Assembly (NCBI GenBank): GCA_022241785.1
Contig: JAKOMP010000032.1
Coordinates: 676 to 55,851 of the forward strand
Source of the DNA: Cyanocohniella sp. LLY
GTDB lineage: Bacteria > Cyanobacteriota > Cyanobacteriia > Cyanobacteriales > Nostocaceae
Length of the DNA stretch: 55,176 nucleotides
Reading direction: 5' to 3'
Part shown: one piece after another, positions 8,375 to 16,373 of the stretch
How the letters are laid out: every line of letters begins with the position of its first letter
Position numbering within the stretch: the stretch's first letter is position 1
The notes under the pieces: generated by a model
Told to the model about the DNA's origin: nothing
Seen by the model: only the letters and a program-made list of their open reading frames with translations
The model's database searches: none
Translations under genes and position numbers: made by a program

Positions 8375-9295
8375 ATGATTAATCCTAAATTATCACTATG
8401 GCGCCATCGGCGATTTAGACTGATTGCTGGACAATTAATTGTCTTAATTTTAGCCGCTGTTGTAGTAGCAATACTGTGGGGAAATCTTCACCGCAATTTG
8501 CAGCAATTGGGCATTCAGTTGGGATTTAATTTTCTCAGACAGCAAGCATCTTTTGATATTGGTGAAACCGTAATTTCCTACGCACCGACTGATACCTACA
8601 GTCACGCTTTGTGGGTAGGCTTAATTAACTCATTGCGAGTAGCAGTTGTGGGAATTTTCTTCACCACAATTGTGGGCATAAGTGCGGGGATCGCTCGCTT
8701 ATCAGATAACTGGTTAGTACGAAATATGGCTATGGTTTACGTAGAAATTTTTCGGAATACACCCTTACTACTGCAATTATTGTTTTGGTACTTTGCTGTC
8801 TTTCTGAGTTTTCCTCAAAGAGAAAATAAAATGTCACTCTGGGGATTTGTGGGACTTAGCCAAGATGGAATAGAACTGCCTTGGTTTACCCTATCTCCAG
8901 AATTTTCCACCTTATTACTAGGATTAACCTTTTTTACAGGTGCTTTTATTGCCGAAATTGTCCGAGGTGGGATTCAAGCAGTACCAAAAGGGCAATGGGA
9001 AGCAGCGCGATCGCTTGGATTAAAACCAGGATTAGTCATGCGACTGGTAATATTCCCCCAAGCCTTGCGAGTGATTATTCCCCCACTGACAAGCCAGTAT
9101 TTGAATTTAACCAAAAATTCAAGTTTAGCGATCGCCATTGGCTACCCTGATGTTTATTTTGTTGCCTCCACTACCTTTAATCAAACAGGCAGAGCAGTGG
9201 AAATAATGTTGCTAATTATACTTACATATCTCACATTGAGTTTGACTATTTCCGTAATTATGAACTTATTCAACCGCCAAGTGCAGATCAAATGA
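8375..9295 (+). CDS. natG: Amino-acid ABC transporter permease
   Basis: A 306-residue polytopic membrane protein of the His/Glu/Gln/Arg/opine permease family (AapQ type). After an N-terminal membrane helix (~17-35) and a periplasmic stretch, the permease domain begins around residue 78. It contains YVEIFRNTPLLLQLLFWYF and the EAA loop (GGIQAVPKGQWEAARSLGL, then FPQALRVIIPPL) that docks on the ATPase. It pairs with NatH to form the channel. It starts 21 bases after natF; AGGGGA lies just before the ATG, a good ribosome site. A block of tandem repeats separates it from natH. Confidence 0.87.
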   Translation: MINPKLSLWRHRRFRLIAGQLIVLILAAVVVAILWGNLHRNLQQLGIQLGFNFLRQQASFDIGETVISYAPTDTYSHALWVGLINSLRVAVVGIFFTTIVGISAGIARLSDNWLVRNMAMVYVEIFRNTPLLLQLLFWYFAVFLSFPQRENKMSLWGFVGLSQDGIELPWFTLSPEFSTLLLGLTFFTGAFIAEIVRGGIQAVPKGQWEAARSLGLKPGLVMRLVIFPQALRVIIPPLTSQYLNLTKNSSLAIAIGYPDVYFVASTTFNQTGRAVEIMLLIILTYLTLSLTISVIMNLFNRQVQIK

Positions 9296-9341
9296 GTAGG
9301 GAGCAGGGAGTAGGGAGTGGGAAGCAATGACTAATGACTAA
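9296..9341. repeat. Tandem heptanucleotide repeats between natG and natH
   Basis: Imperfect seven-base units GTAGGGA/GCAGGGA/GTAGGGA/GTGGGAA, followed by AATGACT repeated twice. The array fills the natG-natH gap, and the natH start codon lies inside the last unit. It is of the STRR type known from heterocystous cyanobacteria. Confidence 0.7.
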
Positions 9342-10479
9342 ATTGACTTGGTTACGTAAAAACCTCTTTAGTAGCTGGTATAACAGCTTGTTAACTGTTA
9401 TTTGCTTAGGACTGTTGTTTTGGATGGTGTGGGGATTACTGAATTGGGCAATTACTCAAGCACAATGGACAGTAATTTGGGCTAATTTACATTTATTTTT
9501 AGTTGGTAGGTTTCCCCAAGCCTTATATTGGCGAGCTTGGATTGTACTAGCGATCGCTTCTACTTTCAGTGCCATCACTGGTGGTGTATTCTTTGGTCAA
9601 CAACTATTGAAAAAGCCTTTGGTTGCTGGATATACCTTGATTCTGGGACTCTTGTTAGTTATTGTTCCCGGGGCTTTGACATCCCGCCTGTGGTTACTAT
9701 TAATTGCCGTTTTGTTAGTTGCAGGTTGTTGGTTGGGAAGCAGATTTAATCAAGTAATCACGCCTTGGCTTTCTCTAGCATGGTTATTGTCATTTCCCGT
9801 CATCCTGTGGCTACTGGGCGGAGGATTTGGCTTGCAACCTGTATCTACCAACCTCTGGAACGGTTTATTACTTACCTTACTCATGGCAACAGTCAGTATA
9901 GTGCTTTCCTTTCCCATTGGCGTTTTACTAGCTTTAGGACGCACCAGTCATTTGCCTTTAGTTCGTTGGTTTTGCATTTTCTATATTGAAATTGTCAGAG
10001 GATTACCGCTAATTGGGATTTTGTTTTTAGCGCAAGTAATGTTGCCATTATTTCTACCCACAGACTTGCGTTTAGATCGGTTATTGCGAGGAGTAGCTGG
10101 GCTGGTATTATTTAGTGCTGCTTATATGGCAGAAAACGTGCGTGGCGGACTCCAGGCGATCCCCCGCGGACAAGTTGAAGCTGCAAATGCATTGGGACTC
10201 AGTACACCATTAGTGGTGATGTTGATTATTTTACCCCAAGCTTTACGTGCAGTTATTCCGGCGATCGTTGGTCAGTTTATTGGCTTATTTAAAGACACTT
10301 CCCTTTTGTCTTTGGTGGGATTGGTAGAACTTACGGGAATTGCCCGTTCTATTTTGGCCCAGCCCCAATTTCTTGGACGCTATGCAGAAGTTTATTTATT
10401 TATTGGATTAATTTACTGGATATTTTGTTACTTGATGTCGTTAGCTTCTAGGCTCTTAGAAAGACAATTTGGTCAATAG
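9334..10479 (+). CDS. natH: Amino-acid ABC transporter permease, second subunit
   Basis: The AapM-type permease, 381 residues and longer than NatG. Several hydrophobic helices (~15-160) precede the permease domain, which starts around residue 172 with NGLLLTLLMATVSIVLSFP. It has FYIEIVRGLPLIGILFLAQ and the EAA loop GGLQAIPRGQVEAANALGL followed by ILPQALRAVIPAIVGQF. It forms a heterodimeric channel with NatG. The ATG at 9334 lies within a tandem AATGACT repeat, so its exact start is uncertain by a few codons. bgtA follows after 23 bases. Confidence 0.86.
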   Translation: MTKLTWLRKNLFSSWYNSLLTVICLGLLFWMVWGLLNWAITQAQWTVIWANLHLFLVGRFPQALYWRAWIVLAIASTFSAITGGVFFGQQLLKKPLVAGYTLILGLLLVIVPGALTSRLWLLLIAVLLVAGCWLGSRFNQVITPWLSLAWLLSFPVILWLLGGGFGLQPVSTNLWNGLLLTLLMATVSIVLSFPIGVLLALGRTSHLPLVRWFCIFYIEIVRGLPLIGILFLAQVMLPLFLPTDLRLDRLLRGVAGLVLFSAAYMAENVRGGLQAIPRGQVEAANALGLSTPLVVMLIILPQALRAVIPAIVGQFIGLFKDTSLLSLVGLVELTGIARSILAQPQFLGRYAEVYLFIGLIYWIFCYLMSLASRLLERQFGQ

Positions 10480-10502
10480 AGAAATATTACTAAATACAAC
10501 CC

Positions 10503-11243
10503 ATGTCAGAGTTACAACCAATAATTATTGCTGAAGATGTTCACAAATGGTACGGCAAATTTCATGCTCTCCAGGGCGTAAGTTTACATGTCAATCGTGG
10601 CGAAGTAGTGGTTTTGATGGGCCCTTCGGGTTCGGGTAAATCGACCTTTATCCGCACATTTAACGCGTTAGAAGTATACCAACAAGGAAAAATTATCATT
10701 GACGGTGTGACCCTCAGCCATGACTTGCAAAATATTGAAATTATTCGGCGAGAAGTAGGGATGGTTTTTCAACAATTTAATTTATTTCCCCATTTAACGG
10801 TATTGCAAAACATTACTTTGGCTCCTATTTGGGTGCGGCGCTTACCCAAGCCAAAAGCTGAAGAATTAGCTATGCAACTCCTAGAGAGAGTGGGTATTTT
10901 AGAACAAGCGCAAAAATATCCGGGACAGTTATCTGGTGGACAGCAACAACGGGTAGCCATCGCCCGTGCTTTAGCTATGCAACCAAAGGTGATGCTATTC
11001 GATGAACCCACTTCAGCATTAGATCCAGAGATGGTCAGAGAAGTATTAGATGTGATGCGAAGCCTAGCTAACGATGGGATGACGATGGTAGTAGTTACCC
11101 ATGAAGTTGGATTTGCCCGTGAAGTGGCTGACCGAGTAATTCTTATGGATAGTGGTTCTCTCATCGAGTCAGCTACACCGGAAACTTTTTTCACCAACCC
11201 CAAAGAAGCACGGACGCAGAAGTTTTTATCGCAAATTCTCTAA
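10503..11243 (+). CDS. bgtA: Amino-acid ABC transporter ATPase
   Basis: A 246-residue ABC ATPase of the polar amino-acid (GlnQ/AapP) type. Walker A GPSGSGKS is at 40-47, the Q-loop in [13 protein letters not shown] near 85-97, signature LSGGQ at 143-147, Walker B VMLFDEPT at 163-170, and the switch histidine in VVVTHE. It powers NatFGH. In Anabaena sp. PCC 7120 the BgtA ATPase is shared with a second transporter for basic amino acids through BgtB; no bgtB is in this window. It is the last gene of the operon; a 760-base gap follows. Confidence 0.88.
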   Translation: MSELQPIIIAEDVHKWYGKFHALQGVSLHVNRGEVVVLMGPSGSGKSTFIRTFNALEVYQQGKIIIDGVTLSHDLQNIEIIRREVGMVFQQFNLFPHLTVLQNITLAPIWVRRLPKPKAEELAMQLLERVGILEQAQKYPGQLSGGQQQRVAIARALAMQPKVMLFDEPTSALDPEMVREVLDVMRSLANDGMTMVVVTHEVGFAREVADRVILMDSGSLIESATPETFFTNPKEARTQKFLSQIL

Positions 11244-12003
11244 GTTGTTTATTTCACTAAATTTCCCGATTTATAAATTTCACTGCCAATTTTGTATGTG
11301 TCACATTGCTTAGTCTGCTACTTCACCAATTCATACTAGGATTAAACAGACAAAATTCTTTCTTTACAAAATCTTCATAAATTTCGTTAAATTGAGCGTA
11401 TAAAATCTCTCAAAAATCCGTGTTTAGAGAGGTTTTTAGTCCAGCACCATTAGCATCTGCTCCCTCAATTATGGTTTTTCGTTGCTAGTCCACGAAACTA
11501 ATCTGCACCAAAGATAGTCTGTAATAGAAATAACCAGCTACAAAATACTTTAGTGTAAATTGCTACCAAATTAAATTTAACTAGTGTAAATGGTTGCCAA
11601 ATTTAACTAGATACCTATACTTGTATTAACTGTACATAAGTTTTACTGGTTCAAAACCCAAGTGCAAAAAAACTGATTATTTCTATAATCTATGTTTATG
11701 TACTATTTACTAAATTCGTTAATTACTGATTTTCAATTCAGATATAACTAAGCACTATAGTCATCTTACCCAGATCAAATACCATGTTGTACATCCTCAT
11801 ATAAACAACCACAGCAAAAAAAGTATACAAAGTACCGATTAAGTAGCAAATCATAAAATTTACCGAATCTTCAACGAAATACCCTGCCATTAGCTAGATT
11901 TTATAGGGACAATTAAATACAGGTGCTTCTGAGTCAAAAACAGCAATATTCGATCAATATTTTCCTTACCCACACCAACCAGGGGTCTTCTGACTAATTT
12001 GTT
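11244..12003. other. Long AT-rich intergenic region upstream of a glycosyltransferase gene
   Basis: No gene is visible in 760 bases. One feature stands out: two imperfect direct copies of TAGTGTAAATNGNTNCCAAATT...AAC at 11551-11580 and 11582-11607, placed about 400 bases before the next start. No clear terminator follows bgtA. Confidence 0.55.
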
Positions 12004-13275
12004 ATGCGGATTTTAATTTACTCCTACAACTACTATCCAGAACCTATTGGTATAGCTCCACTAATGACGGAATTAGCAGAGGGACTCGTCAAACGTGGAC
12101 ATGAAGTGCGCGTCATCACGGCTATGCCAAACTATCCTGAACGTCAAATTTATGAGGCTTATCGAGGTAAATGGTATTTAAATGAATATAAAAATGGGGT
12201 GCAAATCCAACGCAGTTATGTTTGGATTCGTCCCCAACCTAATCTATTAGATAGAGTATTATTGGATGCTAGTTTTGTTGTTACCAGCTTTTTTCCTGCC
12301 CTGCTGGGTTGGCGTCCTGATGTTATTCTTTCAACATCACCATCACTACCTGTTTGTGTCCCGGCTGCACTTTTAGGATGGTTGCGAGCTTGTCCTGTAG
12401 TGTTAAATCTTCAAGATATATTGCCAGAAGCGGCAGTTCATGTTGGATTACTGAAAAATAAATTACTCATCAAGGTATTTGCTGCATTAGAAAAATTCGC
12501 TTACCACACAGCTACGAAAATCAGTGTTATAGCTGATGGATTTGTGGAAAATTTGTTATCCAAAGGTGTAGATTCCCAAAAAATCAAGCAAATTCCTAAC
12601 TGGGTTGATGTAAATTTTATTCGTCCTTACCCTAAAGAAAACAACCTTTTTCGTGCAGAGCATAACCTTAAAGACAAGTTTGTCGTATTATATTCGGGCA
12701 ATATAGCTCTGACCCAAGGCTTAGAAACTGTTGTAAAAGCTGCTTCTCAGTTGCGCCATATTCAAGACATTGTGATTGTGATTGCGGGTGAAGCAAAAGG
12801 CTTGCAAAGATTGCAGCAATATTGTTTAGACTGCGGTGCAGATAACGTTTTGCTACTACCGTTTCAACCACGAGAACGTTTACCTCAAATGTTGGCAGCA
12901 GCAGATGTGGGTTTGGTAGTGCAGAAGAAAAATGTGATCTCCTTCAATATGCCATCTAAAATTCAGGTACTACTTGCCAGTGGTCGAGCATTGGTTGCAT
13001 CTGTACCCAAAAATGGCACAGCGGCCAAAGCTGTTAGACAAAGTGGTGGGGGAGTGATTGTGCCTCCAGAAGATCCCCAAGCTTTGGCAAGTGCGATTTT
13101 AGAATTGTACCAGCACCCAGAAAAACTCAAAAATTTAGGTTATCACAGTCGTCAATACGCTGTTGAGCATTACGCTTTTGAGCAAGCTTTAAATCATTAT
13201 GAGGAGTTATTCTACTCAGTGACTACAGAGAGACAAATAGTTGAATCTCCAGTCATATCAAAGCAAGAAGGATAA
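12004..13275 (+). CDS. Glycosyltransferase family 4, WcaI-like
   Basis: A 423-residue GT4 glycosyltransferase resembling WcaI, an enzyme of colanic-acid-type exopolysaccharide synthesis. The N-terminal Rossmann domain has YSYNYYPEPIGIAPLMTELAEGL, the RGHEVRVITAMPNYPER segment and DVILSTSPSLP. The C-terminal domain has VVLYSGNIALTQGLE, VIAGEAKGL and NMPSKIQVLLASGRALVAS with the following PEDPQALASAI. This placement of the E-x7-E region by a lysine-containing loop is common in the WcaI group. It probably adds a sugar from a nucleotide donor to a lipid-linked intermediate at the inner membrane. The gene is monocistronic, ~190 bases before a strong terminator. Confidence 0.85.
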   Translation: MRILIYSYNYYPEPIGIAPLMTELAEGLVKRGHEVRVITAMPNYPERQIYEAYRGKWYLNEYKNGVQIQRSYVWIRPQPNLLDRVLLDASFVVTSFFPALLGWRPDVILSTSPSLPVCVPAALLGWLRACPVVLNLQDILPEAAVHVGLLKNKLLIKVFAALEKFAYHTATKISVIADGFVENLLSKGVDSQKIKQIPNWVDVNFIRPYPKENNLFRAEHNLKDKFVVLYSGNIALTQGLETVVKAASQLRHIQDIVIVIAGEAKGLQRLQQYCLDCGADNVLLLPFQPRERLPQMLAAADVGLVVQKKNVISFNMPSKIQVLLASGRALVASVPKNGTAAKAVRQSGGGVIVPPEDPQALASAILELYQHPEKLKNLGYHSRQYAVEHYAFEQALNHYEELFYSVTTERQIVESPVISKQEG

Positions 13276-13403
13276 TAACTAAGTGTTTAAAGTCACAACA
13301 AATAAAGTCTTAATGTAAGTGTAGCCGGAAAATTTCTCAGTGAAAATGGTAGTATGTATGGCGAATTTTCAAAATTACTAAGCAATGACAAACTAATCCC
13401 TCA

Positions 13404-13418
13404 GTCTATGTCATAGAC
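13404..13418. repeat. 15-base palindrome GTCTATG-T-CATAGAC
   Basis: Seven-base arms around a single T. Located between the glycosyltransferase stop and the terminator, it could be a protein-binding site or part of a structured transcript. Confidence 0.5.
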
Positions 13419-13469
13419 AAAATATAGGGATTGAGCGTAGGAGAAAAACCTAACTATAAAATTATTACA

Positions 13470-13492
13470 GGCTGCTATGGCAGCCATTTTTT
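13470..13492 (+). terminator. Intrinsic terminator
   Basis: Stem GGCTGC/GCAGCC with loop TATG, followed directly by ATTTTTT. It is the clearest rho-independent terminator in the window. It lies ~190 bases after the glycosyltransferase stop and before rsfS. Confidence 0.85.
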
Positions 13493-13649
13493 ATATGGCT
13501 ACCCTGATAGCTGGTTAGATTGTGGCTAACAGGTAGGTATATCAATAAATATTATTATGATTTAGGACGAATCTGTTTGACTAAACTGTAATTATACTTA
13601 AAATATAGGGTGAACAGTTATGGCAGTTGCCAGGTAGCTGAGGACAAAA

Positions 13650-13754
13650 ATGGCTCATGAAACCCAGACATCAAGGGACTTCCAAGCCTATTCCTGCTTT
13701 CTGTTATGGTACTTGACTGATGTCAGCGAAATAGCCTACACCACGGTTTTATAA
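13650..13754 (+). CDS. Possible 34-residue small protein
   Basis: ATG at 13650 preceded by GAGG at a spacing of about 8 bases; stop TAA at 13752-13754. The product begins MAHETQTSRDFQAY and continues with a hydrophobic patch SCFLLWYL. I recognise no family. The ribosome site is the main support; it could also be chance in the rsfS upstream region. Confidence 0.3.
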   Translation: MAHETQTSRDFQAYSCFLLWYLTDVSEIAYTTVL

Positions 13755-13917
13755 AATCAATATCCCACCAGCTAATTATTGCACTAACCCCATAGACATC
13801 TGTTTTTTTGTTAGTATTCAAAAAAACCAACATATACACTTGCTAGGCAATTTTTTGATTGTAAGTGTATGGAATTGGAAAAAATTGTCACAAAAGGGAT
13901 ACAGCACCTGAGGTTTA

Positions 13918-14379
13918 ATGTCTGATTATTTCCAAGGAAATTTCCCATTACAATCTGTTTCAGAGATCACGAATACACTCAGAAGCCTAGAGGCTGAAAC
14001 TAAAGACGTGAGTGGAAATTTAGCTCTAAGCATCGCCGAAGCTGCATTAGACCGCAAAGCGGGTGAGATAGTAGTGCTAAGGGTAGCAGATGTATCTTAT
14101 CTGGCAGACTATTTTGTGATGATGACTGGCTATTCTAGGGTGCAAGTTAGGGCGATCGCCATAGCAGTAGAAGATAAGTTAGAGACTGATTGGCAACGGC
14201 GTCCCTTAAGGACAGAAGGAAAAGCCGAAGGTAGTTGGGTACTACTAGATTATGGCGAAGTCATCGTTCATATCATGATGCCAACTGAAAGGGAGTTTTA
14301 TAATTTAGAAGCGTTCTGGGTTCATGCAGAACGTATTTCCCTACCAAATGTTGATGACGGTGAGGGTAAGCCAACATGA
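13918..14379 (+). CDS. rsfS: Ribosomal silencing factor RsfS (Iojap family)
   Basis: RsfS binds uL14 of the large ribosomal subunit and stops it joining the small subunit when nutrients are short. The 153-residue protein carries the family core: LALSIAEAALDRKAGEIVVL, VSYLADYFVMMTGYSRVQVRAIA, GSWVLLDYGEVIVHIM and REFYNLEAFW. About 30 extra residues precede the core. Its stop overlaps the start of the next gene (ATGA), so the two are very likely co-translated. Interestingly its target uL14 is encoded in the same window (46375-46743). Confidence 0.92.
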   Translation: MSDYFQGNFPLQSVSEITNTLRSLEAETKDVSGNLALSIAEAALDRKAGEIVVLRVADVSYLADYFVMMTGYSRVQVRAIAIAVEDKLETDWQRRPLRTEGKAEGSWVLLDYGEVIVHIMMPTEREFYNLEAFWVHAERISLPNVDDGEGKPT

Positions 14380-14876
14380 TCAGGTCTTCGGTTTCCAATT
14401 GCCCAGTTCCTACAGACCAACAACCGCTCAATGAATACGAAGAGTTAAAAACGTCCTGGCTATTTTGTGATTGCATCTTAGATGGACGAGATTACATCAC
14501 AAAAATAATTTGGATTTGGAGTTTATCGTGGCTAGTAGCAGGACCCGTAGCAGCAGCCAGTTTTCACCCACAAAAGCAGCTTGTCCATTTCATCCTCTGT
14601 GGTGCAGCCGGGGCGAGTGTAGGTGTGGTGTTAGTACTAGTGCGGTTGTTCTTGGGCTGGCTTTATGTACGCGATCGCCTCTACAATCCGACTGTATTTT
14701 ATGAAGAGTCAGGCTGGTACGACGGACAAACTTGGACTAAGCCGCAAGAAGTCATAACACGCGATCGCCTGATTGTGACATACGAAATCAAGCCGATCCT
14801 CCAGCGGTTACAATTTACCTTCGCTGGCTTGGCGGGAATGTTTCTTATTGGTACTATAGTTTGGCATTTGTCGTAA
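14376..14876 (+). CDS. CGLD27-like (DUF1230) membrane protein
   Basis: A 166-residue protein of the CGLD27/DUF1230 family, conserved in cyanobacteria, algae and plants. Features: CPVPTDQQPLNEYEELK near residues 9-25, a WLFCDCILDGRDY segment, two hydrophobic helices (~44-62 and 70-92), YVRDRLYNPTVFYEESGWYDGQ, and a final membrane helix (~146-164). The plant homologues are chloroplast proteins, so a thylakoid or inner-membrane role is likely, but the molecular function is not known to me. It overlaps rsfS by four bases. Confidence 0.85.
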   Translation: MIRSSVSNCPVPTDQQPLNEYEELKTSWLFCDCILDGRDYITKIIWIWSLSWLVAGPVAAASFHPQKQLVHFILCGAAGASVGVVLVLVRLFLGWLYVRDRLYNPTVFYEESGWYDGQTWTKPQEVITRDRLIVTYEIKPILQRLQFTFAGLAGMFLIGTIVWHLS

Positions 14877-14878
14877 AT

Positions 14879-14942
14879 CGTCATTAGTCATTGGAAATTA
14901 GGAGTTAATCACTAATTACCAATGACTAGGGGCTAATTAATA
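14879..14942. repeat. Degenerate heptamer repeats
   Basis: Units related to TAGTCATT / AATGACTA on both orientations (GTCATTAGTCATTGG ... ACCAATGACTAGG) fill the gap before the asparaginase gene. Confidence 0.6.
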
Positions 14943-14967
14943 AAAAAAAGGTAATAAATATTAACCC

Positions 14968-15921
14968 ATGACAATGGGAAAACGCACTCAAGCCACAGCC
15001 CTGGAAGTCCGGTTGTTGCGGGAAGGAATTATAGAATCCAGGCACCTCGTCCAAGCTGTTGTCTGCGACGAACGGGGGCGGGTTCTATCCGTGGCCGGGA
15101 ACTCGGAAACAGCAGCATTTGTCCGTTCCGCACTCAAACCATTTCAGGCACTCGCAGTCACCACCACAGGCACACTGGAGCGCTATAATCTGAGCGATCG
15201 CGACTTAGCCATCATTACCAGTTCCCACAAAGGCACAATAGAACAGGTAAGACAGGCATTTAATATTCTTTGGCGCGCCGATCTTGACCCCTCCGCACTC
15301 CAATGTCCGATTCCTCAAGGTAAAAAAAGCCCATTAGAATACAATTGCTCTGGTAAACATGCGGGAATGTTAGCCGTATGTCAGCAACGCCGTTGGCCTT
15401 TAAATAACTACCTAGAACGCAAGCACCCCATACAGCAGTTAATTTTGGGTAAAGTAGCAGAATTACTGCGGATGCCTGCCGAGGAATTTCTCAGCGCCCA
15501 CGACGACTGCGGCGCACCCACTTATCTCATGCAAATCAGTCAAATGGCTTCTTTGTATGCACTGCTAGCTTCTAGTAGCAATGTGGATATGGAACGCATT
15601 GTCCGTGCTATGACTCATCATCCAGCAATGGTGGCTGGAGAAGGGGAGTTTGATACAGAACTGATGCGTTTAGCTCCTGGAGAACTAGTAAGTAAATCTG
15701 GTGCCGAAGGAGTGCAATGTATTGGCAGATTGGGCGAAGGCATGGGATTGACCATTAAAGTCATCGATGGAGCCAAACGGGCCAAATATGCCGTAGCTAT
15801 CCACTTGCTTCAGCAGATGGGTTGGATTAGTCCCAGCGCCGCCGAAAGCCTCTCAGAGAAGTTCATGACACTGGGTAAATACAAGCGTTTAGAGGTAGTT
15901 GGAGAATTATCGCTTTTATAG
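14968..15921 (+). CDS. L-asparaginase II family protein
   Basis: A 317-residue protein of the asparaginase II family (PF06089), which hydrolyses asparagine to aspartate and ammonia in the cytoplasm. Typical segments are VRSALKPFQALAV at ~51-63, the serine-rich ITSSHKGT at ~82-89, SPLEYNCSGKHAGMLA near 126-141, DDCGAPTYL near 189-197, and the C-terminal GELVSKSGAEGVQC. Length fits the family. Met3 is an alternative start. It is unrelated in sequence to the classical EcAII-type or plant-type asparaginases. The gene stands alone. Confidence 0.87.
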   Translation: MTMGKRTQATALEVRLLREGIIESRHLVQAVVCDERGRVLSVAGNSETAAFVRSALKPFQALAVTTTGTLERYNLSDRDLAIITSSHKGTIEQVRQAFNILWRADLDPSALQCPIPQGKKSPLEYNCSGKHAGMLAVCQQRRWPLNNYLERKHPIQQLILGKVAELLRMPAEEFLSAHDDCGAPTYLMQISQMASLYALLASSSNVDMERIVRAMTHHPAMVAGEGEFDTELMRLAPGELVSKSGAEGVQCIGRLGEGMGLTIKVIDGAKRAKYAVAIHLLQQMGWISPSAAESLSEKFMTLGKYKRLEVVGELSLL

Positions 15922-15969
15922 TTGCCAAACTTCTGACTTTGTGGTTATACTATAGAGGTCAAGAAGCGA

Positions 15970-16295
15970 CGCGGGATAGAGCAGTCTGGTAGCTCGTCGG
16001 GCTCGAAGTTTAAGAAGCACTAAGCGCTTATTAGTTATTCTTAAAATGGGCGGTACGCGAAGAAACTTGCGTATGATTACCTGTCAAACTCGGGGAAGCC
16101 ACTAGCGCGGTAATCCCGAACCAAGCTCCAGAAATGGAGAAGGTGTAGAGACTGGAAGGCAGGCACCCTAACGTGATTAAAAAGACGAGGGTGAAGGGAC
16201 AGTCCAGACCACAAACCGGAATATCCGGGCAGTGAAAACTGTAGTTGGTAAGCATAACCCGAAGGTCAGTGGTTCAAATCCACTTCCCGCCACCA
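15970..16295 (+). tRNA. Initiator tRNA-fMet (CAU) split by a group I intron
   Basis: Exon 1 is 15970-16003 and exon 2 is 16253-16295; together they give a 77-nt tRNA with CCA encoded. Initiator marks are the unpaired C1 with C72 at the acceptor end and the three G-C pairs (GGG/CCC) at the base of the anticodon stem. The T loop reads TTCAAAT. The joined anticodon loop is CTCATAA, anticodon CAU. The intron enters after U33, directly before the anticodon. The exon boundaries are placed so that exon 1 ends in U and the intron ends in G, as group I splicing requires, and this restores a perfect tRNA. Confidence 0.95.
16004..16252 (+). ncRNA. Group I intron (IC3-like) in tRNA-fMet
   Basis: The 249-base intron has the same core as the well-known cyanobacterial tRNA-Leu intron. 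In order: GTCAAACTCGGGGAAGCC (P3/P4), GGTAATCCCGAACCAAGC (P5/P4 side), GAAGGTGTAGAGACT (J6/7-P7 5' strand with the guanosine site), the P8 hairpin CACCCTAACG...GACGAGGGTG, and GGGACAGTCC (P3/P7 3' strand). A P9-like hairpin (CCGGAATATCCGG) and a small terminal hairpin (CAGTGAAAACTG) follow; the last base is G. It contains no open frame of its own that looks real. I could not place the internal guide sequence for P1 with confidence. Confidence 0.93.
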
Positions 16296-16312
16296 AATGA
16301 AAGACAAAATAG

Positions 16313-16349
16313 AACCCTGTGAAATTAAAAGTTTCCAGGGTTTTGTTTT
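16313..16349 (+). terminator. Terminator of the tRNA-fMet gene
   Basis: AACCCTG-t-GAAA pairs with TTTC-CAGGGTT around loop TTAAAAG, followed by TTGTTTT. It lies 18 bases after the tRNA CCA and before the endonuclease start, so the tRNA transcript should end before the endonuclease gene. Confidence 0.8.
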
Positions 16350-16373
16350 ATGCCGATAATTAGCTGTGAGCAG

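Larger units (their letters stand above)
13276..13917. other. Intergenic region with terminator, palindrome and one small frame
   Basis: The 642-base gap holds a 15-base palindrome (13404-13418), a strong intrinsic terminator (13470-13492) and a 34-codon frame with a ribosome site (13650-13754). The stretch 13300-13492 could be the 3' end of the glycosyltransferase message or a small RNA ending at the terminator. Confidence 0.6.

Noticed and set aside
10769-11203. 144-codon frame antisense to bgtA
   Set aside because: It overlaps the ABC signature and Walker B of a clear ATPase, and its composition is that of a reverse-strand shadow.
16031-16255. 74-codon frame on the minus strand within the intron
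   Set aside because: It lies wholly over conserved group I core elements whose sequence is explained by RNA structure.
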